A stretch of DNA of 64,000 nt from Neoarius graeffei (Eukaryota > Chordata > Actinopteri > Siluriformes > Ariidae): the NCBI RefSeq assembly GCF_027579695.1, contig NC_083587.1, forward strand, positions 57,452,238 through 57,516,237. Direction: 5' to 3'. The position numbers and the translations under genes were made by a program. Under the pieces are notes generated by a model. It was not told the DNA's origin and did no database searches. It saw only the letters and a list, made by a program, of their open reading frames with translations. This document shows positions 1 through 12,053 of this stretch, piece after piece; the first letter of the stretch is position 1, and each line of letters begins with the position of its first letter.

Positions 1-267
1 TCCCCGTGTCCGCGTGGGTTTCCTCTGGGTGCTCCAGTTTCCCCCACAGTCCAAAGACATGCAGGTTAGGTTAACTGGTGACTCTAATTTGACCGTAGGT
101 GTGAGTGTGAATGGTTGTCTGTGTCTATGTGTCAACCCTGTGATGACCTGGCGACTTGTCCAGGGTGTACCCCGCCTTTCGCCCGTAGTCAGCTGGGATA
201 GGCTCCAGCTTGCCTGTGACCCTGTAGAACAGGATAAAGCAGCTAGAGATAATGAGATGAGATGAGA
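1..267 (+). mobile_element. SINE-A copy, 5' part outside window
   Basis: This is the body and tail of the tRNA-derived SINE found many times in this window (best full copy at 19621-19992). It starts inside the body at the CCCGTGTCCGCGTGGGTTTCC block and ends in a short GATGA-repeat tail near 260-267. The tRNA-like head with the A and B boxes lies left of the window. The open frames across it are by-products of the repeat. Confidence 0.85.
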
Positions 268-575
268 CATTTTGGTCACTGTTTGTGTTAATCTGTTTGT
301 GTTCAAAAATCATTTGTTGACTTTTGAAGTAACTGCTAGTAACTGTTTGATTTTCATGATTTCTGCAGTATTCTGTTTTTTTATTTTAAATTTAACATTA
401 TATGATTATATCAGAATTTTTCGGAAAATTACACATATTGTATAACTTTGGAACTGTTGAGCTACCAGTAAATATTATTATAATGCATCCACACTTTGTC
501 ACATTTTTTCTTTTCACATTATGAACACATTTAGGGGGTGGGACAATGAAAATTAGAAACTTCATTTTTGAGTGG
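268..575. other. AT-rich spacer, nothing recognised
   Basis: No gene, RNA or complete repeat is visible. The sequence is AT-rich, with short frames only, and leads into the Tc1 relic that starts near 576. Confidence 0.5.
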
Positions 576-694
576 CACCCTAACCTGGGCACAACAATCA
601 CCTGACCTAAACTCAGTTGAGATGGTTTGGGATGAATTGGAGCACAGAATGAAAGAAAATTCACCATCAAGTGCTCAAGATGTATGGGAACTCC

Positions 695-2487
695 ATCCAT
701 CCATTATCTGTAGCCGCTTATCCTGTAGAGGGTTGCAGGCAAGCTGGAGCCTCTCCCAGCTGACTATGGGCAAGGCAAGGCAAGGCAGGGCAAGGCAAGT
801 TTATTTATATAGCACATTTCATACACAGTGGCAGTTCAATGTGCTTTACAGAGGTAAAAGCAAAACAGTAAACAATAGACAATAAAATTACATAAAATAA
901 ATGGGGAAGAAGAGAGAAACAAAATAATAAGAATTAAACAATAGTAGAAATAAAATAATAAAATGAAGTAAAAAACAGCAGAATAAAATAGAATAAAAGT
1001 TAAGTAAAGTTTAAAACATGCAGAGACTGTAAAAGTTAAGTAAAGTTTAAAACATGTAAAGATGAGGATATTTATCAGTTAGCAGAAAGCATCTGAGAAC
1101 AGCTTGGTCTTTAGTCTAGATTTGAAGCTGCCAACAGCAGGAGCATTTTTGATGTCCTCTGGCAGTTGGTTCCATAGCTGTACTGCATAATAGCTAAAAG
1201 CTGCTTCACCATACTTTGTTTTAACAACAGGTTTTACCAGTAAATTTTGCTGCTGCGATCTGGTAGATCTGATTGGGTTCGGCCGCTGCAACATATCAGA
1301 GAGGTAATTGGGCCCTGTACCATTTAGAGATTTGTACACCAGCAGCAATGCTTTAAAGTCAATTCTGTAGCTTACTGGAAGCCAGTGAAGGGACCTTAGA
1401 ATTGGAGTAATGTGCTCTGTTCTTTTTGTTCGTGTGAGAACCCTAGCCGCTGCATTTTGAATCACCTGAAGTCGTTTGATGGTCTTTTTTGGCAGGCCTG
1501 TGAAAAGGTCACTGCAGTAATCAACCCTACTAGAGATGTATAAGTTTTTCCAGATCATTTTTTGACATAAGTCCTCTTAGTTTGGAAATGTTTTTTAGGT
1601 GATAAAATGCTGATTTAGTGATTGCTTTCATGTGACTGTCAAATTTTAGCTCGCTGTCAATGAAAACACCAAGATTTTTAACCATATCTTTTGTTTTAAT
1701 CCCCTTTGTGTCAAGAATAGTGGTAATCCTGAGTCTTTCATATTTTTTCTCAAATAGAATTACTTCTGTTTTATCTGTGTTCAGCTGAAGAAAATTTTGT
1801 GACATCCAGTTGTTGATTTGGTCGATACACTGGTAGAGACATTCAAGGGGGGCATAATCATTAGGTGATAGAGCAAAATAAATTTGGGTGTCATCTGCAT
1901 AGCAGTGATACAAAATTAAGTTGTTCTTGATAATTTGTCCAAGTGGGAGCATATAAAGGTTGAATAGTAATGGTCCAAGGATCGACCCCTGGGGGACATC
2001 ACAGGTCAAGGACATTGATGTTGAGGTACAGTTTCCCATGGTAACAAAGAAGCTTCTATCTTTTAAGTATGATTTTAACCAATTGATAACTTTACCAGTC
2101 AACCCAACCCAGTGTTCAAGTCGATATAGCAGTACGTTGTGATCAACAGTATCAAAAGCCGCACTGAGGTCCAGTAACACCAGGACCGATGTTTTGCCTG
2201 CATCAGTATTAAGACGTATGTCATTTATAACTTTAATCAGCGCTGTTTCAGTGCTATGACTGGCATGAAATCCTGACTGAAAGTTATCAAAACAGCTGTT
2301 TGATATCAAGAAGGCAGTTAATTGATTGAAGACAATTTTTTCAAGGATTTTCCCGATGAATGGTAGATTTGATATTGGCCTGTAGTTGTTTAATACTGAA
2401 GCATCCAGGTTATTCTTTTTAAGTAGGGGCTTTACAACGGCTTTTTTCAGGGCAAGAGGCGGAGTACACCCTGGACAAGTTGCCAGG
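695..2487 (-). mobile_element. 5'-truncated SINE-A, split by an L2 LINE
   Basis: Positions 695-774 are the 3' end of SINE-A in antisense, starting with its GGAT-type tail (ATCCATCCATTATCTGTAGCC). Positions 2450-2487 are the continuing body (GTACACCCTGGACAAGTTGCC). The 10-bp target duplication TGGGAACTCC outside it (685-694, 2488-2497) marks its insertion in the Tc1 relic. A 7-bp repeat GGGCAAG (768-774, 2450-2456) marks the later L2 insertion inside it. The head is missing, as expected from incomplete reverse transcription. Confidence 0.8.
775..2449 (-). mobile_element. 5'-truncated L2-type LINE with reverse transcriptase fragment
   Basis: The minus strand encodes the C-terminal part of a Jockey-superfamily reverse transcriptase of the L2/CR1 kind. 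From about 2450 to 1530 it contains the fingers motif NNYRPISNLPF, the palm motif LLDLSAAFDTVDH, PQGSILGPLLFNLY and an intact catalytic CYADDTQIY. A second frame at 1079-1558 carries the conserved post-RT tail (SRVDYCSDLFTGLP, NAAARVLTR, HWLPVSYRIDFK). The two frames overlap at 1530-1558, so one frameshift separates them. The 3' end at low coordinates has the usual tail region and an AAGGC-type microsatellite (771-797). The endonuclease domain is absent: the copy is a 1.7-kb truncated insertion flanked by GGGCAAG. Confidence 0.85.
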
Positions 2488-2764
2488 TGGGAACTCCTTG
2501 AAGATTGTTGGAAAACCATTTCAGGTGAAGTTGGTTGAGAGAATGTCAAGAGTGTGCAAAGCTCTCATCAAAACAAAAGATGGCTACTTTGAAGAATCTG
2601 AAATATCAAACATTTTGCTTTCTTTGCTTACTACATAATTCCATATGTGTTGTTTCATAGTCATGATGCCTTCAGCATCAGTCTGCAATGTAGAAAATAA
2701 TAATAAATAAACAAACAAAAACCACTGAATTAGTAGGTGTGGCCAAACTTTTGACTGGTAGTCT

Positions 2765-5307
2765 AGGCTGAAAAGGATATGCAAATCACTCCATTATGTT
2801 TTTAGTTATTTATATTTTACACAGCATCTCAACTTTTTTTTGAATCTGAGTTGTAATTGCTACTTATGCACTCTAGACTTAACATCTGTATCAAAAGTGT
2901 GTTAGTACGTTCTCTTTCTGTATTTTCTGTTTTATTTAAGTACAGTTATTTCAGCAGAACAGTAATAAAACAGCGTTTTCTCCTGCATCAGGGTCAGAAA
3001 ACTGAACCTGTTTATCATCACAGAATCAGCTGCTCTTAGTCAAACTATCATCCTGCTGCCTTCATTTGCAACATGAGAAGCTCAAACATTAACTCGTTAA
3101 CTTCCTTGATGTCTCTAAAATTTGATATGAATGACCACAATACAAATAAAGAGTATCATATCATTGCTGACGCGCAAACATCCATAAGCAATGGTTGCTA
3201 TACTCGTTTTTATTTCCTGAATTGATAATTATAATTTATGAGCTCTTTATTTGGCCATGCCATACGAGTAAATTTTAAACCGATTTAATAAAATGCTACC
3301 TAATTAAACTCAGACTTGCCTACTGAGGCATTCAGTCTTAAAAGTGGAGATATCATTAATGATGCATCAACAACAACGTTTTTGAGTTTTTAGGGTTTGG
3401 ACTAAACCCATTCAGTTGGCGTGATCAAACATCAGTTAGTTGTGATTTCCAGCACTTTAAGAACCACTGATCTATCATATATTAGAAAAAGAAGGAAGAC
3501 TAGATAGAAGTAATAGGGTAAGAAGTAAGAGAAAACATAGCAGGTTGTCATTCTGACATCACAAATTATGGCTATATGAATATTTGGGTTCTTTGATTGG
3601 ATATTCTTTACAGTTGAACATTAAGGAACTAAAACTACAGTACAATACTGAACAGTTTCTCTTGCTTCTATGTCTAGATACAGTTCTAGGTTGTGTCACT
3701 TAAAAAACAAAACAAAACAAAAACTTACCTAATGATAGTAATAAGCTCTGGTGTTATGATATCCAAAGAAGTCTTCTTCCTTCTTATTGAAACTAATAGC
3801 AATCCATATGCTATTAATTTATAATTTCAGCCGATGGGTCCAACTGCACTTGGGTAATTGGCCTGGAAATAATAAAACCTACAGACTTCGCAAACTTCAG
3901 GATCTCTATTCAAATTTGATTGTGTTGATGTCAGTTAGGAAGTGCAACACCCACTGACTGACAATGAGCATTCATTTGATGTCGTTGAGAGCTATGAGTG
4001 CTCAATTTGGAGCACTCAAGTGTTAACAAAACTCATTGCTAATGGAAAAGTATATCTAATGTGTGCTTTTTTTACTTTTACTTTTGAGTAGGTTTTCTTT
4101 CAGTTTACTGGCAGCATTGCCTTTTCTGCAGAAGCCTCATGCATCCATATAGTTCACTAACACAACAAAATAGCATACGAGTACAAACCATACTGATAAG
4201 ATACCACACAAAAGTTATTTTCTGCAAGTTGCTTTAATGTGGCATGCTGAAAGTGAGGCTTTAGACTTTAATGTAAGGACAGCTGAGATATCAGTTAAGA
4301 TATCTTACATGGATAGAAAATGTTTCATTTTGCTTTGGTCATATTTATTTGCATTGTTTGGAGATGTTTCCTCAGCAATCTTTTGCACAATGTCTTACTG
4401 ACATTTCATTTTTCACACAGTGTGATTGCACAATACATATTTAAAGACAATTTAAAAAAAATAGTCATCAAAAATAAACCAATAAAAAACTCATGCTTGG
4501 TCACACCATTTTCTAAAAGGCATTTTCAAACCCATTTCTGACCAGATGTTGTTACTGTGTCAGATTCTTTCCACCACAAAAACAATTTTTTATCTCTTCT
4601 TCAGTGACCACAGAACACTGGACACAAGTGAGTGTCACTTAGGGCTCAGACAGGACAGACACAGCCCTGAATATGACGTTTAGATCATCTGATTGTGGAT
4701 TGTGGTTGCTTTGAAAAGTGTTCTCATCTTAGTGTTGAAGGTTGAGGGTCATAAACTATCATAACATGGTAAGGAACATGGTAAGTATTTGTACCACAGA
4801 GTTGCCCTGCAACTTACCCTGCAAAGTACCCTTAAACTTTTTGGCCCCTGCAGAACCCTGGATAGCAAATACTGGATTTATTGACTCCAATAAATGATCT
4901 ATGCAGTTAAAAGAAAACATTGCATTTTGAAGGGCTGAAGACATGTTTTGGCTTCCTCCCCACATAAATAGCTCATTAAAATGAAATGAACTCATTAGAC
5001 AATAAAGTCTGAATGGCAGAGTGACATAAATTACCGTACAACTTTGTGAAGCTCATGGTCCAGGGAGTGGGAGACGCATTGACACATCTTCTTCCTACGA
5101 CGTGCTAAATTTGGAGGCAATTTTTGTGGTTGTACCTTCATGTTAATGATGACCAAATTTGGCACCAGCTGTTTGGCCTCACTGGAACTTGCCTCAAACA
5201 AAATAAAGACACCCGTTCATGTGGATCCTTCTATAATGTCTACCAACAGTGAAGGTCTTGCAAGACCCCTATTTTGGTACTATGGGGTTTGGAGAAGATC
5301 AAACTCC
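2765..5307. other. 2.5-kb intergenic stretch 3' of the FFAR gene
   Basis: I see no coding exon, RNA gene or identifiable transposon here, only AT-rich DNA with short random frames. On the minus strand a possible polyadenylation signal AATAAA (TTTATT at 4877-4882 on the given strand) lies about 430 bases past the FFAR stop codon and could end its 3' UTR. That assignment is only positional. Confidence 0.4.
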
Positions 5308-6279
5308 CTATGGACATTGTAATTCACCAGCATCTTTATCTTGTTTATTTTCAGTCTGGTTGCCTTGTTTCACTCGATTCTGTGTCGTGCAGACATTTTC
5401 TGTCCCATTGCCAGTGTAAGTAGTCTTAGTACTGGGTCCTAGGAGACCCTTCAGGTTTCCCTGAAAGGCAGCTGAGGAGAAATAAAAAGTGATTGGGTCG
5501 AAGACTGTGTTGACAGTGGTAAGAAGCAAAGCATCAGCTCGCCAGCTCACATTTGTGTGGAAGATGTAGCCCAGGATGTGCGTGGTGTTGTAGGGCAAGA
5601 AGCAGACCACAAAGACCAACAGTGTGCCAATGGCCATACCAACAGCTCTCCGTCGCTTCCCTTTATTGAGGCTGGCTGTGCGCCTGAGAATGAGGATGAA
5701 TCTTGTGTAGCAGAAGATGCAAATTATGAGTGGGAGATAGTAGAGAATGAGGCATAGCTCCAGGCGCATGGGCAATACCACACTCAGCTGGGACTGAGTA
5801 AAGTTTTTGTAGCAGTCAGAGTCCTGGCTTTCTCCCCCGTTCAGGTGATCCACAATGTATACAAAGCAGAGATGGGTTAACGTAGTGATCCAGACAAAGA
5901 TGCTGCAGATGATTCCATACATTGGCTTCTGGTGGAGCTTATATTTGACTGGGAATGCCACACACAGATAGCGGTCAATACTAACAGCCATCAGCAGCAG
6001 TGAGCTTGTATAAATGGTGGAGAAGAATATGAACGTGGTAAGGGGACACAGGTAACCAGGGAGGAGCCAGCGCATTTCAGATGCTGCCTCGTACATCTTG
6101 AAAGGCAGGAAGAGCAGGAAAAGAAGGTCCGATATGGTCAGGTTGAGCAGGAGGAAGTCAGTGGGTGTGGGTTTGTCACGGAGCTTCTTGATGAAGGAGT
6201 ACAAGGCGAGTGAGTTTGCTGGCAGGCCAATTAAGAAGGTAAAGATGTTGACTGACAGGATCACCTCCCCTGACACCAT
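5308..6279 (-). CDS. ffar2: Free fatty acid receptor 2/3-like GPCR
   Basis: This intronless 323-residue class A GPCR resembles FFAR2 (GPR43) and FFAR3 (GPR41), plasma-membrane receptors for short-chain fatty acids. Seven hydrophobic segments are visible. GLPANSLAL is in TM1, NLTISD with D51 in TM2, the DRY-type motif at 102-104 (DRY) ends TM3, and the TM7 motif is DPITFYF in place of NPxxY, as is usual in this family. The residues that bind the carboxylate in FFAR2 all have counterparts: Y90, H135, R172, H234 and R247. Possible N-glycosylation sites lie in ECL2 (N159-F-T) and ECL3 (N243-V-S). The FFAR hallmark LP-x-RLELCL is at 169-176. The start is the first ATG, giving a short N-terminus normal for FFARs. 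The gene lies downstream, on the same strand, of the siglec gene, as in mammals. FFAR2 versus FFAR3 cannot be separated by eye. Confidence 0.85.
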   Translation of the reverse strand: MVSGEVILSVNIFTFLIGLPANSLALYSFIKKLRDKPTPTDFLLLNLTISDLLFLLFLPFKMYEAASEMRWLLPGYLCPLTTFIFFSTIYTSSLLLMAVSIDRYLCVAFPVKYKLHQKPMYGIICSIFVWITTLTHLCFVYIVDHLNGGESQDSDCYKNFTQSQLSVVLPMRLELCLILYYLPLIICIFCYTRFILILRRTASLNKGKRRRAVGMAIGTLLVFVVCFLPYNTTHILGYIFHTNVSWRADALLLTTVNTVFDPITFYFSSAAFQGNLKGLLGPSTKTTYTGNGTENVCTTQNRVKQGNQTENKQDKDAGELQCP

Positions 6280-6579
6280 AGCTCTGAAAATTGTCTAAAC
6301 AAAGGAGAATCATTCTTTTTAATAATCAGGTTTACTCAAAGGTTTACTTTGATTACTCAAGCCTAGATCTGTTTTTGAGAGCACAATTGAGACGGATAAC
6401 AGAGGGTGAGTTTAAAACTACAATGTTTTTCATAAGTATTCTTAAGTTCTCAGTATAAACACACCAGTTCCTGAAAGGCCTCAGAGTTTGTTAGAGAACA
6501 TACATAAACAAACAGCATCCTGAAGACTAAAGAGCTACCTAAACAATCCTGGGACAAAGTTCATGGACAAAGTAGAGTT
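6280..6579. other. Upstream region of the FFAR gene
   Basis: This segment should hold the 5' UTR and possibly the acceptor of a 5' non-coding exon of the minus-strand FFAR gene. No repeat or second gene is recognisable, and I cannot place a promoter. Confidence 0.35.
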
Positions 6580-7080
6580 TTGCAGGTTTTTTTTTTTTTT
6601 TTTACATATGCCAACCTTTGAACATCCCATTGAGCACTATTAAATCTATTATTTGACAAAGAAAAGAATATGGCACAAAATCAACTCTTCATGGGACAGA
6701 TTCCTAAAGGCCAGCAACTCCTCTCCTGGAGGAGACTGTCCAGTGAAAAGTCAGTGGCTGGGTAAAGAGGACATTAGTAAGAGAAGTAATCAAGGGGACA
6801 AGGGTAACACCGAAAAGCTGGAGAGATCAGATAGGAGAAGCTGTTCACTGGTCAACCATAGCCTGGACCCTCTACAAAGCTGGGCTTTTTGGAAGAATGG
6901 TGAGCTATCTGAATTTCTGTTTGGAATTTACCAAAAATTCATGTTGGAGACTCGGGTAGAAAAAGTTCTCTGGTCTGATGAGACCCACTGAAACTCAATG
7001 ATGCTGCTAATCATCCAAAGAACACTATCATCACAGTGAAACATGGTGGTGGTGGCGGCATCATATTTACCTTGATTGCT
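6580..7080 (+). mobile_element. Degenerate Tc1-like fragment
   Basis: The text CCCATTGAGCACTATTAAAT at 6627-6646 and the following bases match the start of the Tc1 element at 35776-37099 (CCCATGGAGCACTATTAAAT there). Further blocks match its transposase region, for example AAAGTTCTCTGGTCTGATGA near 6961 (the catalytic WSDE block) and GTGAAACATGGTGGTGGTGG near 7037 (VKHGGG). Numerous indels break the frame. No intact terminal repeat is visible. Confidence 0.7.
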
Positions 7081-8163
7081 TGGTTGCTTCTGGATCTATT
7101 AGTTGCTTCTATGCCATACTTTTTCTATTTTTAAATAATGGATTTAATGGTGCTCTGGAGGATTTTCAAAGTTTGGGATATTTTTTAAAACTTGTCTTGA
7201 TTGATATATTTCTACAACTTTGCCTAGGATTATTTTAATTTATTTATTTTTTTTGGTATTCAAGATCTTGTTGTTTTGGTATGTTGTCTAACAAACAGAA
7301 ACAGATGTATTTAAAATCACTTGACACTTGAACTGTACACAGATCAGCTCTGTTGATCTAGAGTATCAGTCAAAATGTTGTACACCCCTACTCATTAATA
7401 GGTTTTTCTGAATTTTGACTATTTTCTACATTGTACAATAATACTGAAGATATCAACACTATGAAATAACATATGGAAAATATGTAGAATTATGTGGTGA
7501 ACAAAAAAGTGTTTAAAAAAATGATTCATAATTTATAACTCCAAATCAGAAAAAGTTGGGATGGTATGTTGAAATTGACATTAAAACCGAAAACAATGAT
7601 TTATAAATAATCTTTGACCTGTATTGCACTCAAAACAGTACAGAAGTATTATTTGATGTTTTACTTCATGATATTTTTTTTTTTCAAAATAAACACATCA
7701 ATTTTGATTCTTGCAACACATTTAAAAAAATTGTTGGGACAGTAAAGCATTACTTTCTAATGATGCCATTCTTTTTCACAAAACTTAAAAGATGTTTAGT
7801 GACTGAAGACACCAAGTGATGAAGCATTTCAGGTGTTATTTTGTCTCACTCTTCCTGCAAAATATGAGAAAACAGGGCACTGACACAACCCCACACCATG
7901 ATAAGCCCTGGCTTTTGGACTTGTTCCTGATAACAGTCTGGATGGTCCTTTTCGTCTTCAGAGCACACGGTGTCCATTTCTTACAAAAAAAACCCCTGGA
8001 ATACTGATTCATCTGACCACATTACATGTTTCCACTGTGTGATGGTCCATGCCAGATGCTTCCAAGCCCAGAGACGTCAACGGTGCTTCTGGACACGTTA
8101 ACATAAGGCTTCATTTTTGTACAGTAAAGTTTTACCTGGCATTACTGGATGTAACTTCATATA

Positions 8164-8225
8164 GATTAGATTAGATTAGATTAGATTAGATTAGATTAGA
8201 TTAGATTAGATTAGATTAGATTAGA
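8164..8225. repeat. TTAGA pentanucleotide array, LINE 3' tail
   Basis: About twelve perfect copies of a TTAGA unit abut the 3' UTR of the minus-strand LINE. They are read as the LINE's own 3' microsatellite tail. Confidence 0.9.
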
Positions 8226-11200
8226 TAAAACTTTATTGATCTCTTTGGGAGGGTTCCCTCAGGGGGAATTAAAATTCCAGCAGCATCATTATTGAATAAA
8301 CAGAAAATAGAAAATAGAGAAAACGTCTAGATAAATTAAATATTAACATATACAAATATAAATACATAAAAATCTAGCAGGAGAGGTAATGCACATTATA
8401 TTGCACATTTATATTGCACATTGTCCGGTATTGCTTTTTGTCAGGCTAGGCTACTGCTCCTTCCCGTCCTCTGTCCTCCTGTTACCCCCCTCCCCTCCAG
8501 AGAGGAGTTGTACAGTCTGATGGTGTGAGGGACAAAGGAGTTTTTAAGTCTGTTAGTCCTGCACTTGGGAAGGAGCATTCTGTCACTGAACAGGCTCCTC
8601 TGGTTGCTGATGACAGTGTGCAGAGGGTGACTAGCATTGTCCATGATGTTCAGTAGTTTGTCCATAGTCCTCTTTTCTGCCACTGTCACCACAGAGTCCA
8701 GCTTCATGCCGACCACAGAGCCAGCCCGCCTGATCAGTTTGTCCAGCCTGGATGTGTCCTTCTTGGATGTGCTGCCCCCCCCAGCACACCACGGTGTAAA
8801 ACAGGACACTGGCAACCACAGACTGATAGAACATCCACAGGAGTTTCCTGCAGATGTTAAAGGACTGCAGCCTCCTCAGGAAGTACAGCCTACTCTGTAC
8901 CTTCCTGTACAGGTGGTTGGTGTTGCAAGTCCAGTCCAGCTTGCTGTCCAGCCACAGCCCAAGGTACTTGTACAAATCCACAGCCTCCACCTCGACTCCC
9001 TCGATCAGAACTGGTCGTGACCTTGGTCTGGACCTCCCAAAGTCAATGACCAGCTCCTTGGTCTTTGAGGTGTTGAGCTGCAGATGATTCCTATTGCACC
9101 AAACGGCAAAGTCCCTCACCAGGCTCCTATACTCCTCCTCTCTGTCATCCCTGATACACCCCACTATGGCTGTCATTGGCGAACTTCTGAATGTGACACA
9201 TCTCTGAGTTGTAGCAGAAGTCTGTGGTGTACAGGGTGAAGAGAAGAGGAACCAGCACCGTGCCCTGGGGTGCTCCGGTGCTGCTAATCACAGTGTCAGA
9301 CGTGATGTCCTTCAGCCTGACATACTGCGGCCTGTCGGTAAGGTAGCTGGAGATCCAGGTGACCAGGCAGGGGTCCACTCGCATCCTGTTCAGTTTGTCC
9401 TGAAGTATAAGGGGCTGGATGGTATTGAAGGCACTCGAGAAGTCCAAAAAGAGGATCCTCACTGTGCCATTTCCCTTATCCAGATGCAGGTGGGCTCGGT
9501 GTAGCAGGTAAAGGATAGCGTCTTCCACACCAACACCTGCCCGGTATGCAAACTGCAGGCATGTTGCACCTGGGGCCTGAGGAGGCTGAGGAAGAGCCGC
9601 TCCAATGTCTTCATCAGATGTGAAGTGAGTGCCACCAGTCGGAAGTCGTTCAGCTCTCTGGGCCGGTTCTTCTTAGGAACTGGAACGATGCATGATGTCT
9701 TCCAGAGGGTGGGCACTCTCCCCAGCTGCAGGCTGAGGTTGAAGATATGTTGGCGTGGTTCAGCAGCACAGTTCTTCAGTAGTCGGGGACACACCTTATC
9801 TGGGCCTGCTGATTTCCTGGAGTGAAACTTCCTCAGTTGACCTCTGACTTGGTCTGCAGTGATGCATGGAGGAGTCTGTGTTGAGGTAGGGGAGGAGGTG
9901 GCTGCTGCAATGGCTGGGGGGAGGTGTATTGAGGGAAGAAGGAGAGATGGCTGCAGTGAGGGGGAGGGTGGGGGGGGACCTGGACTGGTTGAACCGGTTG
10001 AAAAAGTCATTCAGCTTGTCCGTCCTCTCCACTGTCCCCCTTACAACTCTGGTCTTTGTGTTGTGGCCTGTGATGGTTTTCACACCTTCCCAGACCTCCC
10101 TCATGCTGTTCTCCTTCAGCTTCTGCTCCATCTTTCTCCTGTAGCTGTCCTTAGCTTCCCTTATGCAGCATTTCACCTCCTGCTGTGCTGCTTTCATCAC
10201 CTCCCTGTCCCTGTCCTGAAGGCGGCCTTCTTCCTGTTGAGGACAGCTTTGACTTCCTGTGTTACCCATGGCTTGTTATTAGGGTAACACCGTACAGTCT
10301 TAGCGGGGGAGACCACGTCTGCACAGAAGTTGAGGTAATCCGTCAGACAGTGTATCAGCCCCTCTGTATCCTCACAGTGTGGGCTAAGCAGCACATCCCA
10401 GTCCATTGTGTCATAACAGTCTCTGAGGGCATCTTCCATTTCAGGGGACCACCTCCTGATGGAGCTAGTTGTTGCAGGATGCCTTTGGACGAGGGGGGTG
10501 TACTTCGACTGTAGACGAACCAGGTTATGGTCAGACTTCCCTAGTGGGGGGAAGGGTGTGACTCTGTATGCATCCCTCACATTATCTCATCTCATCTCAT
10601 TATCTCTAGCTGCTTTATCCTGTTCTACAGGGTCGCAGGCAAGCTGGAGCCTATCCCAATTGTCCTGTTGTTCCTTGTTGGACAGTCCACAGCCTGGTAA
10701 AAAGCAGCCAAAGTAGAGTCCAAAGTAGCATGATTAAAGTCCCCAGAAATGATCATAAATGCCTCAGGGTGCTGTGTCTGCAGTCTTGCTGTGACAGAGT
10801 GAATCCTCTCACATGCAGCAGCTGCATCTGCCCTCGGAGGGATGCAAACACAGATGGTGATCACGTGACTGAACTCCCTTGGCAGATAATATGGCTGCAG
10901 GCTAATGGCTAGCAGCTCTAAGTCTGGGCAACATAAAACTGTCTTTACAGATATATGTCCCGGGTTACACCGGTGGTTGTTCACATAGATGATGAGTCTC
11001 CCACCTTTGCTTTTCCTGCATGCTTTAGTGTCTCTGTTGGCTCTCACAGCAGTGAATCCCTGCAGGTCCACATTAGCATCCGGTACAAGGTGGGCTAGCT
11101 ATGTCTCTGTAAAGATAAACAAGCTGCTCTCCCGGTAAATCCACTGGTTGTTCAGTGCGGATAGCTCATCAACTTTGTTTGGCAGCAAGTTCACATTCCC

Positions 11201-11540
11201 CATAATAACAGAGGGAATGGATGGTTTGCAGCACCGCTGGTTGTCTGCTAGCTTAGCCTTTAGCTTAGCCCCAGCTTTGCAGCCCCTGGGTCTCCTCCTC
11301 AGTTCCGCTGGGATGGGATGTCGTATCCCGGCTTGTCCCATTGTTTTCAGGCCCAGCAACTCCTCTCTCGAATAAGCGAGAAAACTGGCTCCTGGTTGCA
11401 TGTTAAAATTAAAAATATCCATGGGATATGAAGAAAAACACACTATGTCTTCGTAAAAAAAATAAATAAAAAAGAAAGGTTAAAAAAGCTAAAAACTACA
11501 GAGCTACTGGAGAGGCAGCTGTCTCCCACAATGCCAACTG
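8226..11540 (-). mobile_element. CR1/Rex-Babar-like LINE, near full length but broken
   Basis: Minus-strand frames read in order: N-terminal region (11443-11099, MGNVNLLPNKVDELSAL), an apurinic endonuclease (11071-10625, with ISGDFNHATLDS and PREFSHVI), the GKSDHNLV end of the endonuclease (10580-10197), the PNNKPWVTQEV linker, RT (10010-9145, including FLDFSSAFNTIQP and GAPQGTVLVPLLFTLY) and the C-terminal region (9176-8441). The catalytic FADD box reads FAND at the end of the 9145-9528 frame, with a frameshift just after it, so the first catalytic Asp is lost. At least five frame breaks and a SINE scrap at 10577-10661 confirm it is dead. The 3' UTR ends in ACTTTATTGATCTCTTTGGG (8231-8250) and a TTAGA tail. 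Clade name is by motif resemblance. Confidence 0.8.
10577..10661 (-). mobile_element. SINE-A 3' fragment inside the LINE endonuclease
   Basis: CATCTCATCTCATTATCTCT through GCAAGCTGGAGCCTATCCCA is the antisense 3' end of SINE-A with a GATGA-type tail. It separates the two endonuclease parts of the surrounding LINE and replaces a few codons there. Confidence 0.8.
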
Positions 11541-12053
11541 TTTAATTAATTGTAGTGCTTGACAAAGGTTTGCCAAAGTAATCCAGAGCCCATGTGATTA
11601 TATCAACTATAGATGAATGATGGTTCTTGATTCAGTGCTGTCTGAGGGATCAGAGATCACGAGTGTTCAGATTAGGCTTGAGCCCTTGCCCTTTATGCAC
11701 CAAAATTCCTCCAGATTCCTTGAATTGTTGAATGATATTATGCACTGTAGAGGGTGAAATATCCAAATCCCTTCCTACCTTTCTTTGAGGAACATTTTTT
11801 AAACATTCCAATAATTTTCTCATGGATTTGTTGACAAACTGTAGCTCCTCAGCCTGTCATTGCTCCTCAAAGACGAGGCCTTTCCTGGAGACTGATTTTG
11901 TCCTAAATTATGATTACAATTACCTGTTGACATCATCTGTTTCAAATCACATCATTATTTGTTTTGTTTTACCTCATTAATAGCCATAAATGTCCCCATC
12001 ACAACTATTTTTGGAATGTGTTGCAGGCCTGAAATGCAGGAATGGATGTATAT

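Larger units (their letters stand above)
576..2764 (+). mobile_element. Tc1-like transposon 3' relic, split by a SINE and an L2
   Basis: Residues encoded at 585-690 match the C-terminal catalytic block of Tc1-like transposases (QQSPDLNSVEMVWDELEHR, carrying the last catalytic Glu). The coding relic resumes at 2488 (WELLEDCWK-like, then KLVERM-like and GGYFEE-like) and runs on to a Tc1-type end with TTTTGACTGGTAG near 2752-2762. The two halves are separated by 1.8 kb of inserted DNA flanked by a 10-bp direct repeat TGGGAACTCC (685-694 and 2488-2497), so the interruption is a later insertion. The left half and the catalytic Asp residues are missing; the element is dead. Confidence 0.8.

Noticed and set aside
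4759-4995. Possible second small gene 3' of the FFAR gene
   Set aside because: 78 codons without recognisable features, and no sign of GPCR motifs that would mark a second FFAR.
8164-8225. Regular array that could look like a CRISPR
   Set aside because: Five-base units without spacers; it is the LINE's 3' tail, and the genome is vertebrate.
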